Of a stretch of DNA of 64,000 bases, positions 38,326-47,890 are shown piece after piece (the first letter of the stretch is position 1; every line of letters begins with the position of its first letter). Below the pieces are notes generated by a model. It saw nothing but the letters and a program-made list of their open reading frames with translations, searched no databases and had not been told where the DNA came from. The translations under genes were made by a program, and so were the position numbers. The DNA comes from Fulvivirga lutea (GTDB lineage: Bacteria; Bacteroidota; Bacteroidia; Cytophagales; Cyclobacteriaceae): the NCBI RefSeq assembly GCF_017068455.1, contig NZ_CP070608.1:3453488-3517487 (forward strand). The letters run 5' to 3'.

Positions 38326-38795
38326 ATGCCTATTTCAAGTATTTCAAAATCTATTTCTCCACCCGGAGTCTGAATTTTAGCCTTTTGGCCAGCTTTCTTA
38401 CCTAACAACCCCTTACCTATAGGCGATTGTACTGATATTTTGCTTGCTTTCAAATCAGCTTCTTCTTCAGAAACAAGTGTATAAGTAAACACTGCTCCGT
38501 TTTTTGGATTTTTTATTTTCACCTTAGAAAGAATCGAAACTTTTGAAGTATCGATGGTGGTTTCATCAATTACTCTTGCATTACCAACTACTTCTTCTAA
38601 TTGAGCAATTTTAGCTTCCAAGTGTCCCTGAGCATCTTTCGCTGCATCATATTCCGCATTCTCACTTAAATCTCCTTTATCTCTAGCCTCTGCTATTTGC
38701 TTGGCAATATCTGATCTGCCCTTAGTCTTAAGTTCGTTTAGTTCATTTTTTAATTTATCTAAACCCTCTTTCGTATAATACGCAACGTTTCCCAT
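38322..38795 (-). CDS. greA: Transcription elongation factor GreA
   Basis: A 157-residue factor that rescues backtracked RNA polymerase by stimulating transcript cleavage. The N-terminal coiled coil carries the tip acidic residues in 'GDLSENAEYDAAKDAQ'. The C-terminal FKBP-like domain ends with 'SPIGKGLLGKKAGQKAKIQTPGG'. Length is standard. Its leader contains a hairpin (38829-38851) about 34 bases upstream of the start, and the promoter is a near-perfect consensus at 38878-38907. Confidence 0.97.
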   Translation of the reverse strand: MGNVAYYTKEGLDKLKNELNELKTKGRSDIAKQIAEARDKGDLSENAEYDAAKDAQGHLEAKIAQLEEVVGNARVIDETTIDTSKVSILSKVKIKNPKNGAVFTYTLVSEEEADLKASKISVQSPIGKGLLGKKAGQKAKIQTPGGEIDFEILEIGI

Positions 38796-38828
38796 GTGAT
38801 AAAAAATAAATACCTATTAAAAAGAAAT

Positions 38829-38851
38829 AAACGGCCACAGCGCAACCGTTT
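38829..38851 (-). promoter_or_regulatory. Hairpin in the greA leader
   Basis: AAACGG and CCGTTT pair around an 11-base loop in the about 80-base greA leader. On the minus strand the hairpin is followed by a T-rich stretch (ATTTCTTTTT), so it could act as an attenuator. The stem is short. Confidence 0.35.
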
Positions 38852-38877
38852 TTATTGTGTTAAACATTTAAGAAACA

Positions 38878-38907
38878 CAAAGTTAACGTATTATTAACGA
38901 ATCCAAA
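38878..38907 (-). promoter_or_regulatory. Promoter of greA-HIT
   Basis: On the minus strand: TTTG (38904-38907), 18-base spacer, TAACTTTG (38878-38885). Both elements match the Bacteroidota consensus exactly. Confidence 0.75.
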
Positions 38908-38912
38908 AGGAT

Positions 38913-39755
38913 TTATTTACCAACTAGCTCAGGAACATTTGATTTTATCTGATTGAGAATTTCCTCATCAAATTGCGCTAAATACAATGTTTTCGCTTTT
39001 GTTAATTGCTCGATGGTTAAACCCTTTGCCCCTCTAAGATCGGCCTTGTACAAACTGGCATTTTCGAAATCTGCACCTGTTAGATAGCAGCCGCGCATAT
39101 CGGCTTCCATCAGAAAAGCATTTTTGAAGTTTGATTTGATTAGGAAAGCATTATTCAATTTGGCCTTAATCAAATAGGCATCTTTGAAATTGGCTCCACT
39201 GGCATAAGCACCCGTTAAATCCGCCTGGTTCAAATTGGAGTTTTCCAGATTAGTTTGATTCAAACGTGTATTTTGAAGATTAGTCTCAATTAAAAACCCA
39301 TTGGACATATCTGCAGAATTGAGATTGGAACTGGCCAGGTTTACGTAGTTTAAGTTAGTTCTTGATAGGTGACAGTTTACCAGGTTTATCTCATGAATAT
39401 TATGGCGATTCAACCTTTTAATATTACCAACTGTACGGAATGCAGCTTCTTCAGATTCCCATAAACGGAAATCGTCAATTTCATCTTTGTAAGTACGGAT
39501 ACGCTGGCGCATCTCGCCATTCTTATTCAGCCAAAATATTAAAATACCAATAACCGCGATATCGAAAAGCATACCATGAGCCTCTGCCATTACCTGAGCA
39601 AAGAATGAGTCGAAATCTGCGAAATAGTATTTTAAACTAAAACCAATAACAACTAGCGCAAGTATTACAAGTACTATTGAGGACGTGAGTATTGGTTTTT
39701 CTATGATAGAATTTACATACTCTTCTAATCGTTTCCGTTGGTTTTCACCTATCAT
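38913..39755 (-). CDS. Membrane-anchored pentapeptide repeat protein
   Basis: A 280-residue protein with two N-terminal membrane helices (about 22-48 and 57-77), then a pentapeptide-repeat beta-helix (about 110-255) of A(D/N)LXX-type units such as 'LNQTNLENSNLNQADLTGAY' and 'ANFKDAYLIKAKLNNAFLIK'. The repeat domain probably lies in the cytoplasm as a binding scaffold. The gene stands alone between greA and the rsmA operon. It is not of Qnr type, given the anchor. Function is unknown. Confidence 0.9.
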   Translation of the reverse strand: MIGENQRKRLEEYVNSIIEKPILTSSIVLVILALVVIGFSLKYYFADFDSFFAQVMAEAHGMLFDIAVIGILIFWLNKNGEMRQRIRTYKDEIDDFRLWESEEAAFRTVGNIKRLNRHNIHEINLVNCHLSRTNLNYVNLASSNLNSADMSNGFLIETNLQNTRLNQTNLENSNLNQADLTGAYASGANFKDAYLIKAKLNNAFLIKSNFKNAFLMEADMRGCYLTGADFENASLYKADLRGAKGLTIEQLTKAKTLYLAQFDEEILNQIKSNVPELVGK

Positions 39756-39857
39756 ATAATGTGGGAATACTTACCTAATGTCTATATTACTAAAATGATC
39801 TTCAAATTAAAAGCACAACTGTATAAAAAGGTAACTAATTTAATCTATATCAGATAA

Positions 39858-40793
39858 TTAAAGATCATCTAATTTAGCCTTTAGCTTCTTTACAATAACC
39901 TCATTAATTTGACGGTATGACTCGTAAGACCAACCCGCCACATGCGGTGTAAGTATCACGTTTGATAGCCCTCTGAGCTTATCAAAATCTTGCTGCTGAT
40001 CTTTATTCAGTAAGTTAATTTTCTCATTCTCAAGCACATCTAATGCAGCCCCCAGTATCTTACCTGAATGAAGCCCTTGTATCAAATCACTCAATTTAAG
40101 GACTTCCCCTCTGGAAGTATTCAGTAACCAAATAGCTTTCTTAAACTTAGATATGAAGCCTTTATTAATCATAAAGGATGTCTCTTCAGTTAAAGGAACG
40201 TGTATACTTAACATGTCTGTTTCCTCAAAGAGCTGATCTAATGTTACTTCAACAATATTCTCTTGACTGAATCCGGTCTTATACTTATCATAAACGCAAA
40301 CCTTGTTTACAAGATGCTTGAACTTATGAGCAACGGCCGATCCCATATATCCATAACCAATAATTCCCAGGTTCTTATCTTTCAACTCATGCCCTCGATT
40401 ACCTTCTCTATCCCATTTACCACTTCTAACTTCGTTATCTGATTTTACAATATTATTGATCAGGCTGAATGCTGCCCCTAAACAATGCTCTGCAACGGCA
40501 TTTCTGTTACCCTCAGGTGCATTAATAATCTCTATTCCACGTTTTTCTATCTCCTTAACATCCAAATTATCTATTCCGGCACCCGCCCTGCATATAAATT
40601 TTAAGTTATTAGCAGATTCTAGTATCTCTTTGTCTATGAATAGCTTACTTCTAACTACCAATCCGTGATAATTACCTATCGTTTGAACAATCTCCTCTTT
40701 GGTGATCTTTGGATCGTAGTGAGGCTCTATTCCAATGCTTTTCAGAAGGGGTACAATAGAATCATGCATTTCATCTATAATCAGAAACTTCAT
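39858..40793 (-). CDS. D-2-hydroxyacid dehydrogenase, SerA-like short form
   Basis: A 311-residue NAD-dependent D-2-hydroxyacid dehydrogenase. It has GxGxxG (GYGYMG) at about 146-151, catalytic Arg in NTSRGEVL, Glu in 'DVLENE' and His in 'TPHVAGW'. 'RAGAGIDNLD' is the usual substrate-side signature of phosphoglycerate dehydrogenases. It lacks the C-terminal ACT or ASB regulatory domains, so it resembles unregulated short PGDHs. 3-Phosphoglycerate is likely but not certain. It is 7 bases downstream of mgtE in an operon. Confidence 0.88.
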   Translation of the reverse strand: MKFLIIDEMHDSIVPLLKSIGIEPHYDPKITKEEIVQTIGNYHGLVVRSKLFIDKEILESANNLKFICRAGAGIDNLDVKEIEKRGIEIINAPEGNRNAVAEHCLGAAFSLINNIVKSDNEVRSGKWDREGNRGHELKDKNLGIIGYGYMGSAVAHKFKHLVNKVCVYDKYKTGFSQENIVEVTLDQLFEETDMLSIHVPLTEETSFMINKGFISKFKKAIWLLNTSRGEVLKLSDLIQGLHSGKILGAALDVLENEKINLLNKDQQQDFDKLRGLSNVILTPHVAGWSYESYRQINEVIVKKLKAKLDDL

Positions 40794-40800
40794 TGGTTTA

Positions 40801-42159
40801 CTAGATTAATAAATGAACAATGTAAAAATAAATAGCAAGACCTAACAGGTCATTGGTAGTTGTAATAAAAGGGCCTGAAGCAAGTGCCGGATTAAACCCG
40901 ACCTTGTTTAACAGTATTGGCGTTACCGTACCCAAAAATGAAGCAATTAAAACAACAAAAAATAATGCCATTGAAACTATAATTGATAGGTTGCCTTCAC
41001 CACCGGTTAGCAAATTAAAGCCATACACCATCAATGAAAGAACGAGTCCATTTATTATGGCTACTAACAACACCTTGCCTAGCCTTTTAAACATGCTACC
41101 TCCAAAAACAGATGGGTTAGCCAAACTTTGAACAACAATTGATGAGGATTGAATACCCACATTACCACCAGTAGCCTGAATAAGAGGAATGAAAAAAGCG
41201 ATAGCAGTTATCCTCATTAATTCCTCCTCAAAAACACCTATGAATTTCGCACTTATGAATCCTCCAATTACACCCACAATAAGCCAAGGCAACCTGGCTT
41301 TTGTTAAATCCCAAACGCTATCATCTTCCTCCACATCTCCGGCAATACCCGACATGATATTACGCTCTTCTTCTGCAAGTTCTGTAATTACATCCACCAC
41401 GTCATCAATGGTAATGCGCCCTAATAGCTTGCCTTGCACATTTACAACAGGTACCGCATCCAAATCATATTTGCTCATTATCTGGGCTACCTCTTCTTCA
41501 GACATGTAAGTCTCTACTGAAATAATATCTGACTCATAGATATCGGAGATTTTGGTTTTATCATCAGCAAGAATGATTCTTTTCAGTGACACTCTACCAA
41601 GCAACTTCCCTTCATTATCAACCACATATACAGAATAAACTTTCTGAACATTTTCGGCTTGCCTTCTAATCTCTTCAATACACTGAACAACTGTCCAGTT
41701 CAGGTTAGCCTTAATAAGCTCCTTAGCCATCAAGCCACCGGCCACATCCTCTTCGTATCTTAAAAGGTCTAATATATTAGCCTCTTTTTCAGAATTGTCA
41801 ATTCCTGCAATTACTTCTTCCCGTTCCTTTACCGACAGTTCATTCAGGATATCTACGGCATCATCTGAATCAAGATGGTTAACAATTTCGGTTATCTCAC
41901 CTGGTTCGAATGACTTTAAGAATCGCTCCCTTATATCTTCATCCAGATCATTAATAATCTCGGCCTTAACTTCTGATGGCAGTAGATCTAAAACATACTT
42001 TGAATCTTCTGCATTGAACTCATATAGCAGAGTGGAAATGTCTGCCGGGTTAATACCTGTAAGCGACTGTTGAATAAACTCCACATCCCTCCCATTAACC
42101 GCCTCCTGAAAGCGCTCTCTGTATTCATTCGATAGCTCAAACTGTATTACCTGCTCCAC
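40801..42159 (-). CDS. mgtE: Magnesium transporter MgtE
   Basis: A 452-residue Mg2+ channel. The cytoplasmic N domain of helical repeats ('INPADISTLLYEF', 'HLDSDDAVDILNEL') is followed by a CBS pair (about 135-255, e.g. 'MSEEEVAQIMSKYDLDAVPVVN') and five membrane helices (about 290-450) with 'PLIQATGGNVGIQSS' and 'GPFITTTNDLLGLAIYF' around the pore. The domains act as a Mg2+-sensing gate in characterised homologues. It overlaps rsmA by 13 bases. Confidence 0.96.
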   Translation of the reverse strand: MEQVIQFELSNEYRERFQEAVNGRDVEFIQQSLTGINPADISTLLYEFNAEDSKYVLDLLPSEVKAEIINDLDEDIRERFLKSFEPGEITEIVNHLDSDDAVDILNELSVKEREEVIAGIDNSEKEANILDLLRYEEDVAGGLMAKELIKANLNWTVVQCIEEIRRQAENVQKVYSVYVVDNEGKLLGRVSLKRIILADDKTKISDIYESDIISVETYMSEEEVAQIMSKYDLDAVPVVNVQGKLLGRITIDDVVDVITELAEEERNIMSGIAGDVEEDDSVWDLTKARLPWLIVGVIGGFISAKFIGVFEEELMRITAIAFFIPLIQATGGNVGIQSSSIVVQSLANPSVFGGSMFKRLGKVLLVAIINGLVLSLMVYGFNLLTGGEGNLSIIVSMALFFVVLIASFLGTVTPILLNKVGFNPALASGPFITTTNDLLGLAIYFYIVHLLI

Positions 42160-42923
42160 TTTTCTATTTGTTTAGTGAGATCTACAAATTCGTTCACTGA
42201 CAGTGTTTCTGCCCTTCTGTTTAGAATATCTAATTCAATAACCTGCGGTGGTAAATTTAGTGGTTTTAAAGCGTTGCGCAATGTCTTACGTCTGTTTTGA
42301 AAACCCTGCTTTACCACACTTTTAAATAACACTTCATCACAGTCTAAGTTTTCATTTTTATTTCTTACCAGACTAATTACACCAGACCTTACTTTAGGAG
42401 GTGGATCAAATACATGAGCTTCTACAGAGAATAAATAGTTGATGTTATAATACGCCTGCAACAAAACGCTAAGTATCCCATAATCCTTATTTCCGGGAGG
42501 TGATGCCAACCTTTTAGCTACCTCATATTGAAGCATGCCTACCACGCATTTGACTCTATCTTTATGCTCTAATATTTTAAAAAAAATTTGAGATGAGATA
42601 TTGTAAGGGAAATTACCAATAATATTTACATCAGAAGCGGATGTAAATTCTATTCCTTGCTTTAGAAAATCGCCAAAATAAATACGGCCATGTAAATCAG
42701 GAAAGTTTGATTCTAAATAATCTATCGATTCTTTGTCAAGATCTACAAGGTGAAGCTGCTCTGGGTATTTTTTGATAAGATACTTTGTAAGTACTCCGGT
42801 GCCTGGACCAATCTCTAAAACATCTCCTTTAACATAGACATCTGAGAAGGAGTCTACTATGCGCGAAGCAATGTTCTCATCTTTTAAAAAATGTTGTCCT
42901 AGATGTTTTTTGGCTTTGACCAT
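42147..42923 (-). CDS. rsmA: 16S rRNA (adenine1518/1519-N6) dimethyltransferase
   Basis: A 258-residue KsgA/RsmA methyltransferase modifying two adjacent adenines of helix 45 late in 30S assembly. It has 'KKHLGQHFLKDENIA' near the start, the SAM motif 'LEIGPGTGVLT', and the catalytic NLPY motif as NFPYNIS near residue 103. The C-terminal 'VKQGFQNRRKTLRNALK' is also typical. It is the first gene of the rsmA-mgtE-dehydrogenase operon and divergent from pdxA. Confidence 0.96.
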   Translation of the reverse strand: MVKAKKHLGQHFLKDENIASRIVDSFSDVYVKGDVLEIGPGTGVLTKYLIKKYPEQLHLVDLDKESIDYLESNFPDLHGRIYFGDFLKQGIEFTSASDVNIIGNFPYNISSQIFFKILEHKDRVKCVVGMLQYEVAKRLASPPGNKDYGILSVLLQAYYNINYLFSVEAHVFDPPPKVRSGVISLVRNKNENLDCDEVLFKSVVKQGFQNRRKTLRNALKPLNLPPQVIELDILNRRAETLSVNEFVDLTKQIEKWSR

Positions 42924-42992
42924 TCATTTTCAATGATTAGAAAATAATTTAACTTGCACACTAATTACAAGTCGAGTAAAGATATTAAAATA

Positions 42993-44021
42993 ATGAGTAG
43001 TAATCCCAAGGGAGAAAACAAACCGAGAATAGGAATAACCATTGGCGATGTTAATGGAATTGGGCCGGAGGTGATTATTAAAGCATTAGACGATAGCAGA
43101 ATCTTAAATCAGTTTATTCCCGTTGTTTTTGGTTCTACAAAGGTGTTGTCTTATTACAGAAAGGCCTTTGATGTGAATGACTTCAATTATTCACAATATC
43201 GCGGTGACAAATACCACACTAACAAAGTAAACGTGGTTAACTGCTGGGAAGAAATGATTGAGATAAATGCTGGTCAGGAGACACCCGAAGCAGGAGCAGC
43301 TGCACTTCAGGCCCTAAAAAAATCAGTGGAATATCTTAAGAATGGAGATATTGATGCAGTTGTAACTGCGCCAATAAGTAAGAATAATATCCAATCACAC
43401 GAGTTCAAATTCCCCGGCCATACAGAGTTTTACACATCAAGTTTTGATGCCAAAGAGAGCCTCATGTTTTTAACCAATGGTGGACTAAGAGTTGGCGTAG
43501 TAACTGGTCATATTCCTCTTAAAGAAGTGAGCCAAAAGCTTACCAAGGAAAAAGTTATGTCCAAGCTTTCAGTTATGGAAGAATCGCTAAGAAAAGATTT
43601 TGGGTTGGGTAAACCACGAATTGCTGTATTGGGGCTTAATCCGCATGCAGGTGAGAATGGGTTACTGGGCGATGAAGATGAAAAAGTGATTCAACCAGCA
43701 ATAGCAGAATTCAAAAACAGGGGCAAGCTAGTTTTTGGGCCTTTTCCGGCTGATGGTTTCTTTGGCAAAGGTGATTATTCGAAGTTCGATGGAATACTGG
43801 CCATGTATCACGACCAAGGACTTATTCCATTTAAAACTCTCGCTTTTAATACAGGTGTAAACTTCACTGCAGGGTTACCGATTATTAGAACCTCACCCGA
43901 CCATGGCACTGCTTTTGATATTGCCGGAAAAGGGCTGGCTGATGCTTCTTCGATGCGCGAAGCAATTTTTGCAGCCTATGATATCTACAAAAACAGAATG
44001 GAACATCAGCCTAAATCGTAA
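42993..44021 (+). CDS. pdxA: 4-hydroxythreonine-4-phosphate dehydrogenase
   Basis: A 342-residue PdxA oxidising 4-phosphohydroxy-L-threonine in pyridoxal phosphate synthesis. Signatures are 'ITIGDVNGIGPEVIIKAL', the metal-binding His residues in 'FPGHTEFY' and 'MYHDQGLIP', and 'IRTSPDHGTAFDIAGKG'. An in-frame TTG at 42954 would extend it by 13 residues, but ATG 42993 fits the family start and leaves room for a promoter in the divergent region with rsmA. Other pdx genes are not in the window. Confidence 0.95.
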   Translation: MSSNPKGENKPRIGITIGDVNGIGPEVIIKALDDSRILNQFIPVVFGSTKVLSYYRKAFDVNDFNYSQYRGDKYHTNKVNVVNCWEEMIEINAGQETPEAGAAALQALKKSVEYLKNGDIDAVVTAPISKNNIQSHEFKFPGHTEFYTSSFDAKESLMFLTNGGLRVGVVTGHIPLKEVSQKLTKEKVMSKLSVMEESLRKDFGLGKPRIAVLGLNPHAGENGLLGDEDEKVIQPAIAEFKNRGKLVFGPFPADGFFGKGDYSKFDGILAMYHDQGLIPFKTLAFNTGVNFTAGLPIIRTSPDHGTAFDIAGKGLADASSMREAIFAAYDIYKNRMEHQPKS

Positions 44022-44101
44022 AAATCTACTAGTTATTAATATAGTTGTTTAATATTCTACAAATCTACTATCTTTAGGCGCCTAGTGCGACCAACTAAAT
44101 C

Positions 44102-44488
44102 ATGGATATAATCACCAGAAAACAGTTAAATATACTTATACAGCTGGCTAACTCAGATAAGCACTTCTCAAATTTAGAAAGAGAAAAAATTTACGAGATT
44201 GCCAGAATGAGAAATTTCCCTGAATCTGAGGTAAAGAACTTAATTATTAATCCTGAGCCCATTGGCTCATTTGGCGCATTATCTGAAACTCAAAAATTTG
44301 AGTACTTATATACCTGCATAGATTTAATGTTAGTAGATCAAAAGATATTTGACAGTGAAATAACTTTTTGCAGAGATATCGCAATAAAGCTTGGGTTCAA
44401 GCAAGATGTAGTTGATTTCCTGAAGGAAGAAATCTATAAGCATCCTAAGGATTCTTTAAAATCGATGCTTTTGAAAGAATATACCTGA
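44102..44488 (+). CDS. TerB-like helical protein
   Basis: A 128-residue all-helical protein resembling the TerB/tellurite-resistance-like family: 'QLANSDKHFSNLEREKIYEIAR', then 'QKFEYLYTCIDLMLVDQKIFDSEITFCRDIAIKLGF'. Acidic positions in these helices would bind metal ions in TerB. Many such Bacteroidota proteins are unlinked to tellurite resistance, and no other ter gene is seen. A TATCTTTA element with a TTG 21 bases before it (44045-44076) may be its promoter. Confidence 0.75.
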   Translation: MDIITRKQLNILIQLANSDKHFSNLEREKIYEIARMRNFPESEVKNLIINPEPIGSFGALSETQKFEYLYTCIDLMLVDQKIFDSEITFCRDIAIKLGFKQDVVDFLKEEIYKHPKDSLKSMLLKEYT

Positions 44489-44531
44489 TAAAAGGTATAA
44501 ATGAATCTTTTATAATTAAGAATTATCTTAT

Positions 44532-44539
44532 TAACTTTG
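44532..44539 (+). promoter_or_regulatory. -7 promoter element of the DUF177-rpmF-plsX-fabH operon
   Basis: TAACTTTG, an exact TAnnTTTG match, 25 bases upstream of the ATG at 44565. Confidence 0.6.
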
Positions 44540-44564
44540 CAACCTTAATTTGGAAGGGAGTGGT

Positions 44565-45080
44565 ATGAATGCGCTAGACAGATTCCATATTGATATTTTC
44601 AAACTTAGTAATTCAACTCACACGTATGAGTTTGAATTCAATGATAAGTTCTTTGCTGAGATTGAAAATAGCATTGTAGAAAAAGGTGCTGGTAATATCC
44701 ATATCACGCTCGAGAAAAATGAATCGTTCATAAAGATGACGATTAAAATCACTGGAAAAATTGAATTGACCTGTGATAGAAGTTTAGATCTCTTTGACTT
44801 TCCTCTAAATGTAGATAAGGAAATTATCTTCAAATACGGGGAAGAAGAAATAGAATTGGATGACAACATTGTTATGATAACCCGAGATACTCAGCGTTTA
44901 AACTTAGCGCAATATATCTACGAGTTTATCGGATTAGAGATTCCAATGAAAAAACTTCATCCTAGATTCGATAATGAAAGTGAAGAAGATGAAATGGTGT
45001 ATACTGACGAGGTAAAGGATAATGAAGATGACAGTGAAACAACTGATCCGCGTTGGGAAGCATTAAAGAAATTAAAGTAA
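44565..45080 (+). CDS. YceD/DUF177 family protein
   Basis: A 171-residue protein of the DUF177 (YceD) family, almost always encoded just before rpmF and linked to 23S rRNA processing or accumulation in plants and bacteria. It shows 'GKIELTCDRSLDLFDFPL', the usual Cys-containing core, and an acidic C-terminal tail ending 'DPRWEALKKLK', a typical signature. A TTG at 44550 is in frame, but ATG 44565 is preferred because it is preceded by a purine-rich GGAAGGGAG and lies at a normal distance from the promoter. Confidence 0.9.
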   Translation: MNALDRFHIDIFKLSNSTHTYEFEFNDKFFAEIENSIVEKGAGNIHITLEKNESFIKMTIKITGKIELTCDRSLDLFDFPLNVDKEIIFKYGEEEIELDDNIVMITRDTQRLNLAQYIYEFIGLEIPMKKLHPRFDNESEEDEMVYTDEVKDNEDDSETTDPRWEALKKLK

Positions 45081-45108
45081 GAATTGAATAATTAAATAAT
45101 AGAATAAG

Positions 45109-45300
45109 ATGGCTCATCCTAAGAGAAAGATCTCGAAATCTAGAAGAGACAAGAGAAGAACGCATTACAAAGCAGAAGCTAAACAATTAGCTGTTTGCCC
45201 AACTACTGGCGAGTTTCATTTACCACACAGAGCATTCTGGTTAGAAGGCAAACTTTACTACAAAGGTAAAGTTGTCATGGAGAAAGAAGTTCTAGCATAA
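45109..45300 (+). CDS. rpmF: 50S ribosomal protein L32
   Basis: A 63-residue L32. '[20 protein letters not shown]' is the conserved basic N-terminus, and '[15 protein letters not shown]' carries the single Cys and turn region. It lies 28 bases after DUF177 and 10 bases before plsX, the classic DUF177-rpmF-plsX-fabH order that links ribosome and membrane-lipid synthesis. Confidence 0.97.
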   Translation: MAHPKRKISKSRRDKRRTHYKAEAKQLAVCPTTGEFHLPHRAFWLEGKLYYKGKVVMEKEVLA

Positions 45301-45310
45301 TTCTTTGCTC

Positions 45311-46252
45311 GTGAAAATTGCATTAGATGCAATGGGCGGAGATTTTGCACCGGACAGTACTGTCAAAGGTGCAGGGCTGGCTGCCAAAGAACTACCCGAA
45401 GGAGTAACATTAGTTCTTATCGGGGATGAAAATGTTATCAATGGCAAGCTGGAAGAATTTAATATAAATGAATCCAACATTGAGGTATTTCATGCCTCAG
45501 ATGTTATTGACATGGGAGAGCACCCCACAAAGGCGCTCTCACAAAAACCTGAAGCCAGCATTCCTGTTGGCTTTGGTCTATTAAAGAAAGGCTTGGTAAA
45601 TGCATTTGCCAGCGCTGGTAATACCGGTGCTATGCATGTAGGTGCCATGTTTACCATCAAAACCATTGAAGGTATTATCAGGCCCGGGATAGCCGGCTTT
45701 ATGCCGAAAGAAGCGGGTGGTTTTGGTGTGATCATGGATGTAGGTGCCAATGCAGATTGCAAACCTGACGTACTACATCAGTTTGGCCAAATAGCATCTC
45801 TTTATGCCAAACACGTTTTTGAAATAGAAAAACCTAAGGTTGGATTGATGAACCTGGGTGAAGAAGAACAAAAGGGTACCTTACTTACTCAAGCAGCTCA
45901 TCAATTATTCAAACTTGACAAAAGTCTAAACTTTATTGGTAATATTGAGGGTCGTGATTTATTCAATGACAAAGCAGATGTAATAGTTTGCGATGGATTT
46001 ACGGGCAATGTCATCTTAAAAATGGCTGAGTCCTTCTTTGATATGTTACAGACTCGAAATATAAAAGACCCCTATTTCGATAGATTTAATTACGAAGCAA
46101 TAGGCGGAAGCCCTATTTTGGGTGTGAATGGAAATGTGGTGATAGGCCACGGTGTTTCCAGCCCGGAAGCAATCAAGAATATGTTGCTACTATCATTAAA
46201 AATGGCAGAGGCTAATATTCACTTGAAGATTAAAGAAAAGATTGGAGAATAA
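45311..46252 (+). CDS. plsX: Phosphate acyltransferase PlsX
   Basis: A 313-residue enzyme converting acyl-ACP to acyl-phosphate for phospholipid synthesis. The start is taken at GTG 45311, giving the family N-terminus '[13 protein letters not shown]'; a TTG at 45305 is in frame but leaves two non-conserved residues. Other signatures are '[16 protein letters not shown]', '[12 protein letters not shown]', 'VDGFTGN'-like '[12 protein letters not shown]' and a C-terminal '[13 protein letters not shown]'. It sits between rpmF and fabH. Confidence 0.96.
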   Translation: MKIALDAMGGDFAPDSTVKGAGLAAKELPEGVTLVLIGDENVINGKLEEFNINESNIEVFHASDVIDMGEHPTKALSQKPEASIPVGFGLLKKGLVNAFASAGNTGAMHVGAMFTIKTIEGIIRPGIAGFMPKEAGGFGVIMDVGANADCKPDVLHQFGQIASLYAKHVFEIEKPKVGLMNLGEEEQKGTLLTQAAHQLFKLDKSLNFIGNIEGRDLFNDKADVIVCDGFTGNVILKMAESFFDMLQTRNIKDPYFDRFNYEAIGGSPILGVNGNVVIGHGVSSPEAIKNMLLLSLKMAEANIHLKIKEKIGE

Positions 46253-46262
46253 AATTTAAACT

Positions 46263-47258
46263 ATGGCTAAAATTCGAGCCGCTATAACTGGTGTTCATGG
46301 GTACGTTCCTGATTATGTATTAACAAATCAGGAGCTTGAGACAATGGTAGACACCAATGACGAATGGATTACCTCCAGAACTGGAATTAAAGAACGTAGA
46401 ATTCTTAAAGGTGAAGGCAAAGGCACTTCCGTAATTGGCACTGAAGCAGCCAAGGGTTTGCTTGAGAAAACTAATACTAATCCGGAAGATATCGATCTGA
46501 TTATTTTTGCCACGATTACACCTGATATGGTCTTCCCGGCAACAGCTAATTTAGTAGCCGCTGAAATTGGTGCCGTGAATGCGTTTGGATTTGACATGGG
46601 TGCAGCATGCTCCGGGTTTATCTATGCCTTGACTACAGGTGCTCAATTTATTGAAGCCGGAACCTACAAAAAAGTATTAGTTCTTGGTGCTGATAAAATG
46701 TCTTCTATTATTGACTATGAAGACAGAACAACCTGCATCATTTTTGGTGATGGTGGCGGAGCCGTTTTATTAGAGCCAAGTGAAGATGAAAACGGTATTA
46801 TCGATGCTATTCACAAGAGTGATGGCAAAGGAGCTGAATTTTTAAAGATGAAAGCTGGTGGAAGTGCCTACCCGGCCACAGTTGAAACCGTAATGGCTAA
46901 AGAACATTATGCTCGTCAGGACGGAGCTACAGTTTTTAAATTTGCAGTAACAAATATGGCCGATTATGCTGCCAAAATCATGGAGCGCAATAATCTAAGT
47001 GCAGATGATGTAGATTGGTTAGTGGCACACCAGGCCAATAAAAGAATCATTGACGCTACGGCTAACAGAATGGGCGTTACTGATGATAAAGTAATGATGA
47101 ATATCGAAAAATATGGTAACACTACCAGTGGAACCATTCCATTGTTACTTTGGGACTATGAGAAAAAGCTTAAGAAAGGTGATAATCTTGTACTCGCTGC
47201 TTTTGGCGGAGGTTTCACCTGGGGCTCCATTTATTTAAAATGGGCTTATAATTCTTAA
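46263..47258 (+). CDS. fabH: 3-oxoacyl-ACP synthase III (FabH)
   Basis: A 331-residue ketoacyl synthase III starting fatty acid synthesis by condensing an acyl-CoA primer with malonyl-ACP. The Cys-His-Asn triad is visible: C116 in '[11 protein letters not shown]', His in 'VAHQANKRI', Asn in the '[10 protein letters not shown]' block. Only 10 bases separate it from plsX. It is followed by efp, which has its own promoter-like sequence. Confidence 0.96.
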   Translation: MAKIRAAITGVHGYVPDYVLTNQELETMVDTNDEWITSRTGIKERRILKGEGKGTSVIGTEAAKGLLEKTNTNPEDIDLIIFATITPDMVFPATANLVAAEIGAVNAFGFDMGAACSGFIYALTTGAQFIEAGTYKKVLVLGADKMSSIIDYEDRTTCIIFGDGGGAVLLEPSEDENGIIDAIHKSDGKGAEFLKMKAGGSAYPATVETVMAKEHYARQDGATVFKFAVTNMADYAAKIMERNNLSADDVDWLVAHQANKRIIDATANRMGVTDDKVMMNIEKYGNTTSGTIPLLLWDYEKKLKKGDNLVLAAFGGGFTWGSIYLKWAYNS

Positions 47259-47262
47259 TGCA

Positions 47263-47292
47263 TTGCTTATAAAAAACTGATTTGTAACTTTA
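47263..47292 (+). promoter_or_regulatory. Candidate promoter of efp-accB-accC
   Basis: TTG (47263-47265), 19-base spacer, TAACTTTA (47285-47292; last base differs from TAnnTTTG), 19 bases upstream of the efp ATG. Confidence 0.5.
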
Positions 47293-47311
47293 ATTTTTTA
47301 AAATTTAACTA

Positions 47312-47878
47312 ATGGCAACTACAGCCGATTTTAAAAATGGATTGTGTCTGGAATATAACAACGACTTATATACAATCGTTGAGTTCCAGCATGTGAAGCC
47401 TGGTAAAGGGCCAGCCTTTGTTAGAACAAAGCTCAAAAGCCTTACATCTGGTAAAGTAATCGAAAATACGTTTTCAGCAGGTCATAAAGTAGTAACTGCG
47501 AGAATTGAAAGACGTCCGCATCAATTTCTTTATAAGGACGAAATGGGATATCATCTAATGGATGCTTCAACTTTTGAGCAGACTTTTGTTAGCGAAGGAG
47601 CCATAGAAAATGCGCAACTAATGAAAGAAGGCCAGCAGGTAGATGTTCTTTATCATGCGGAAAAAGAAGAGGTTATCGGATGCGAGCTTCCTCAATTTGT
47701 GGAGCTAGAAGTGACATATACTGAACCGGGGTTAAAAGGTGATACCGCTACTAATGCAACAAAACCTGCAACTTTAGAAACTGGTGCAGAAATACAAGTG
47801 CCTTTATTTATTAACGAAGGCGATAAGATTAAAATAGAGACAACAAGTAATTCATATTACGAAAGAGTAAAATCATAA
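47312..47878 (+). CDS. efp: Translation elongation factor P
   Basis: A 188-residue EF-P that relieves ribosome stalling at polyproline stretches. It comprises a KOW-like domain I, with the tip lysine K32 in 'HVKPGKGPAFVRTK', then two OB domains ('YKDEMGYHLMDASTFEQ', 'INEGDKIKIETTSNSYYERVKS'). K32 is the residue that would be modified. No epmA, epmB or earP genes are seen in the window. The AccB linker encoded next door contains Ala-Pro runs but no polyproline. Confidence 0.96.
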   Translation: MATTADFKNGLCLEYNNDLYTIVEFQHVKPGKGPAFVRTKLKSLTSGKVIENTFSAGHKVVTARIERRPHQFLYKDEMGYHLMDASTFEQTFVSEGAIENAQLMKEGQQVDVLYHAEKEEVIGCELPQFVELEVTYTEPGLKGDTATNATKPATLETGAEIQVPLFINEGDKIKIETTSNSYYERVKS

Positions 47879-47890
47879 ATTTCAACCATC

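Noticed and set aside
42954-42992. TTG-started extension of PdxA
   Set aside because: ATG at 42993 gives the conserved N-terminus and leaves a promoter region; similar TTG extensions rejected for DUF177 (44550), the GH31 gene (49932), the zinc-ribbon gene (53831) and MscS (62557).
45311-46252. Frameshift or truncation in plsX because of the non-ATG start
   Set aside because: GTG 45311 gives the full conserved N-terminus, and the length of 313 residues is normal.
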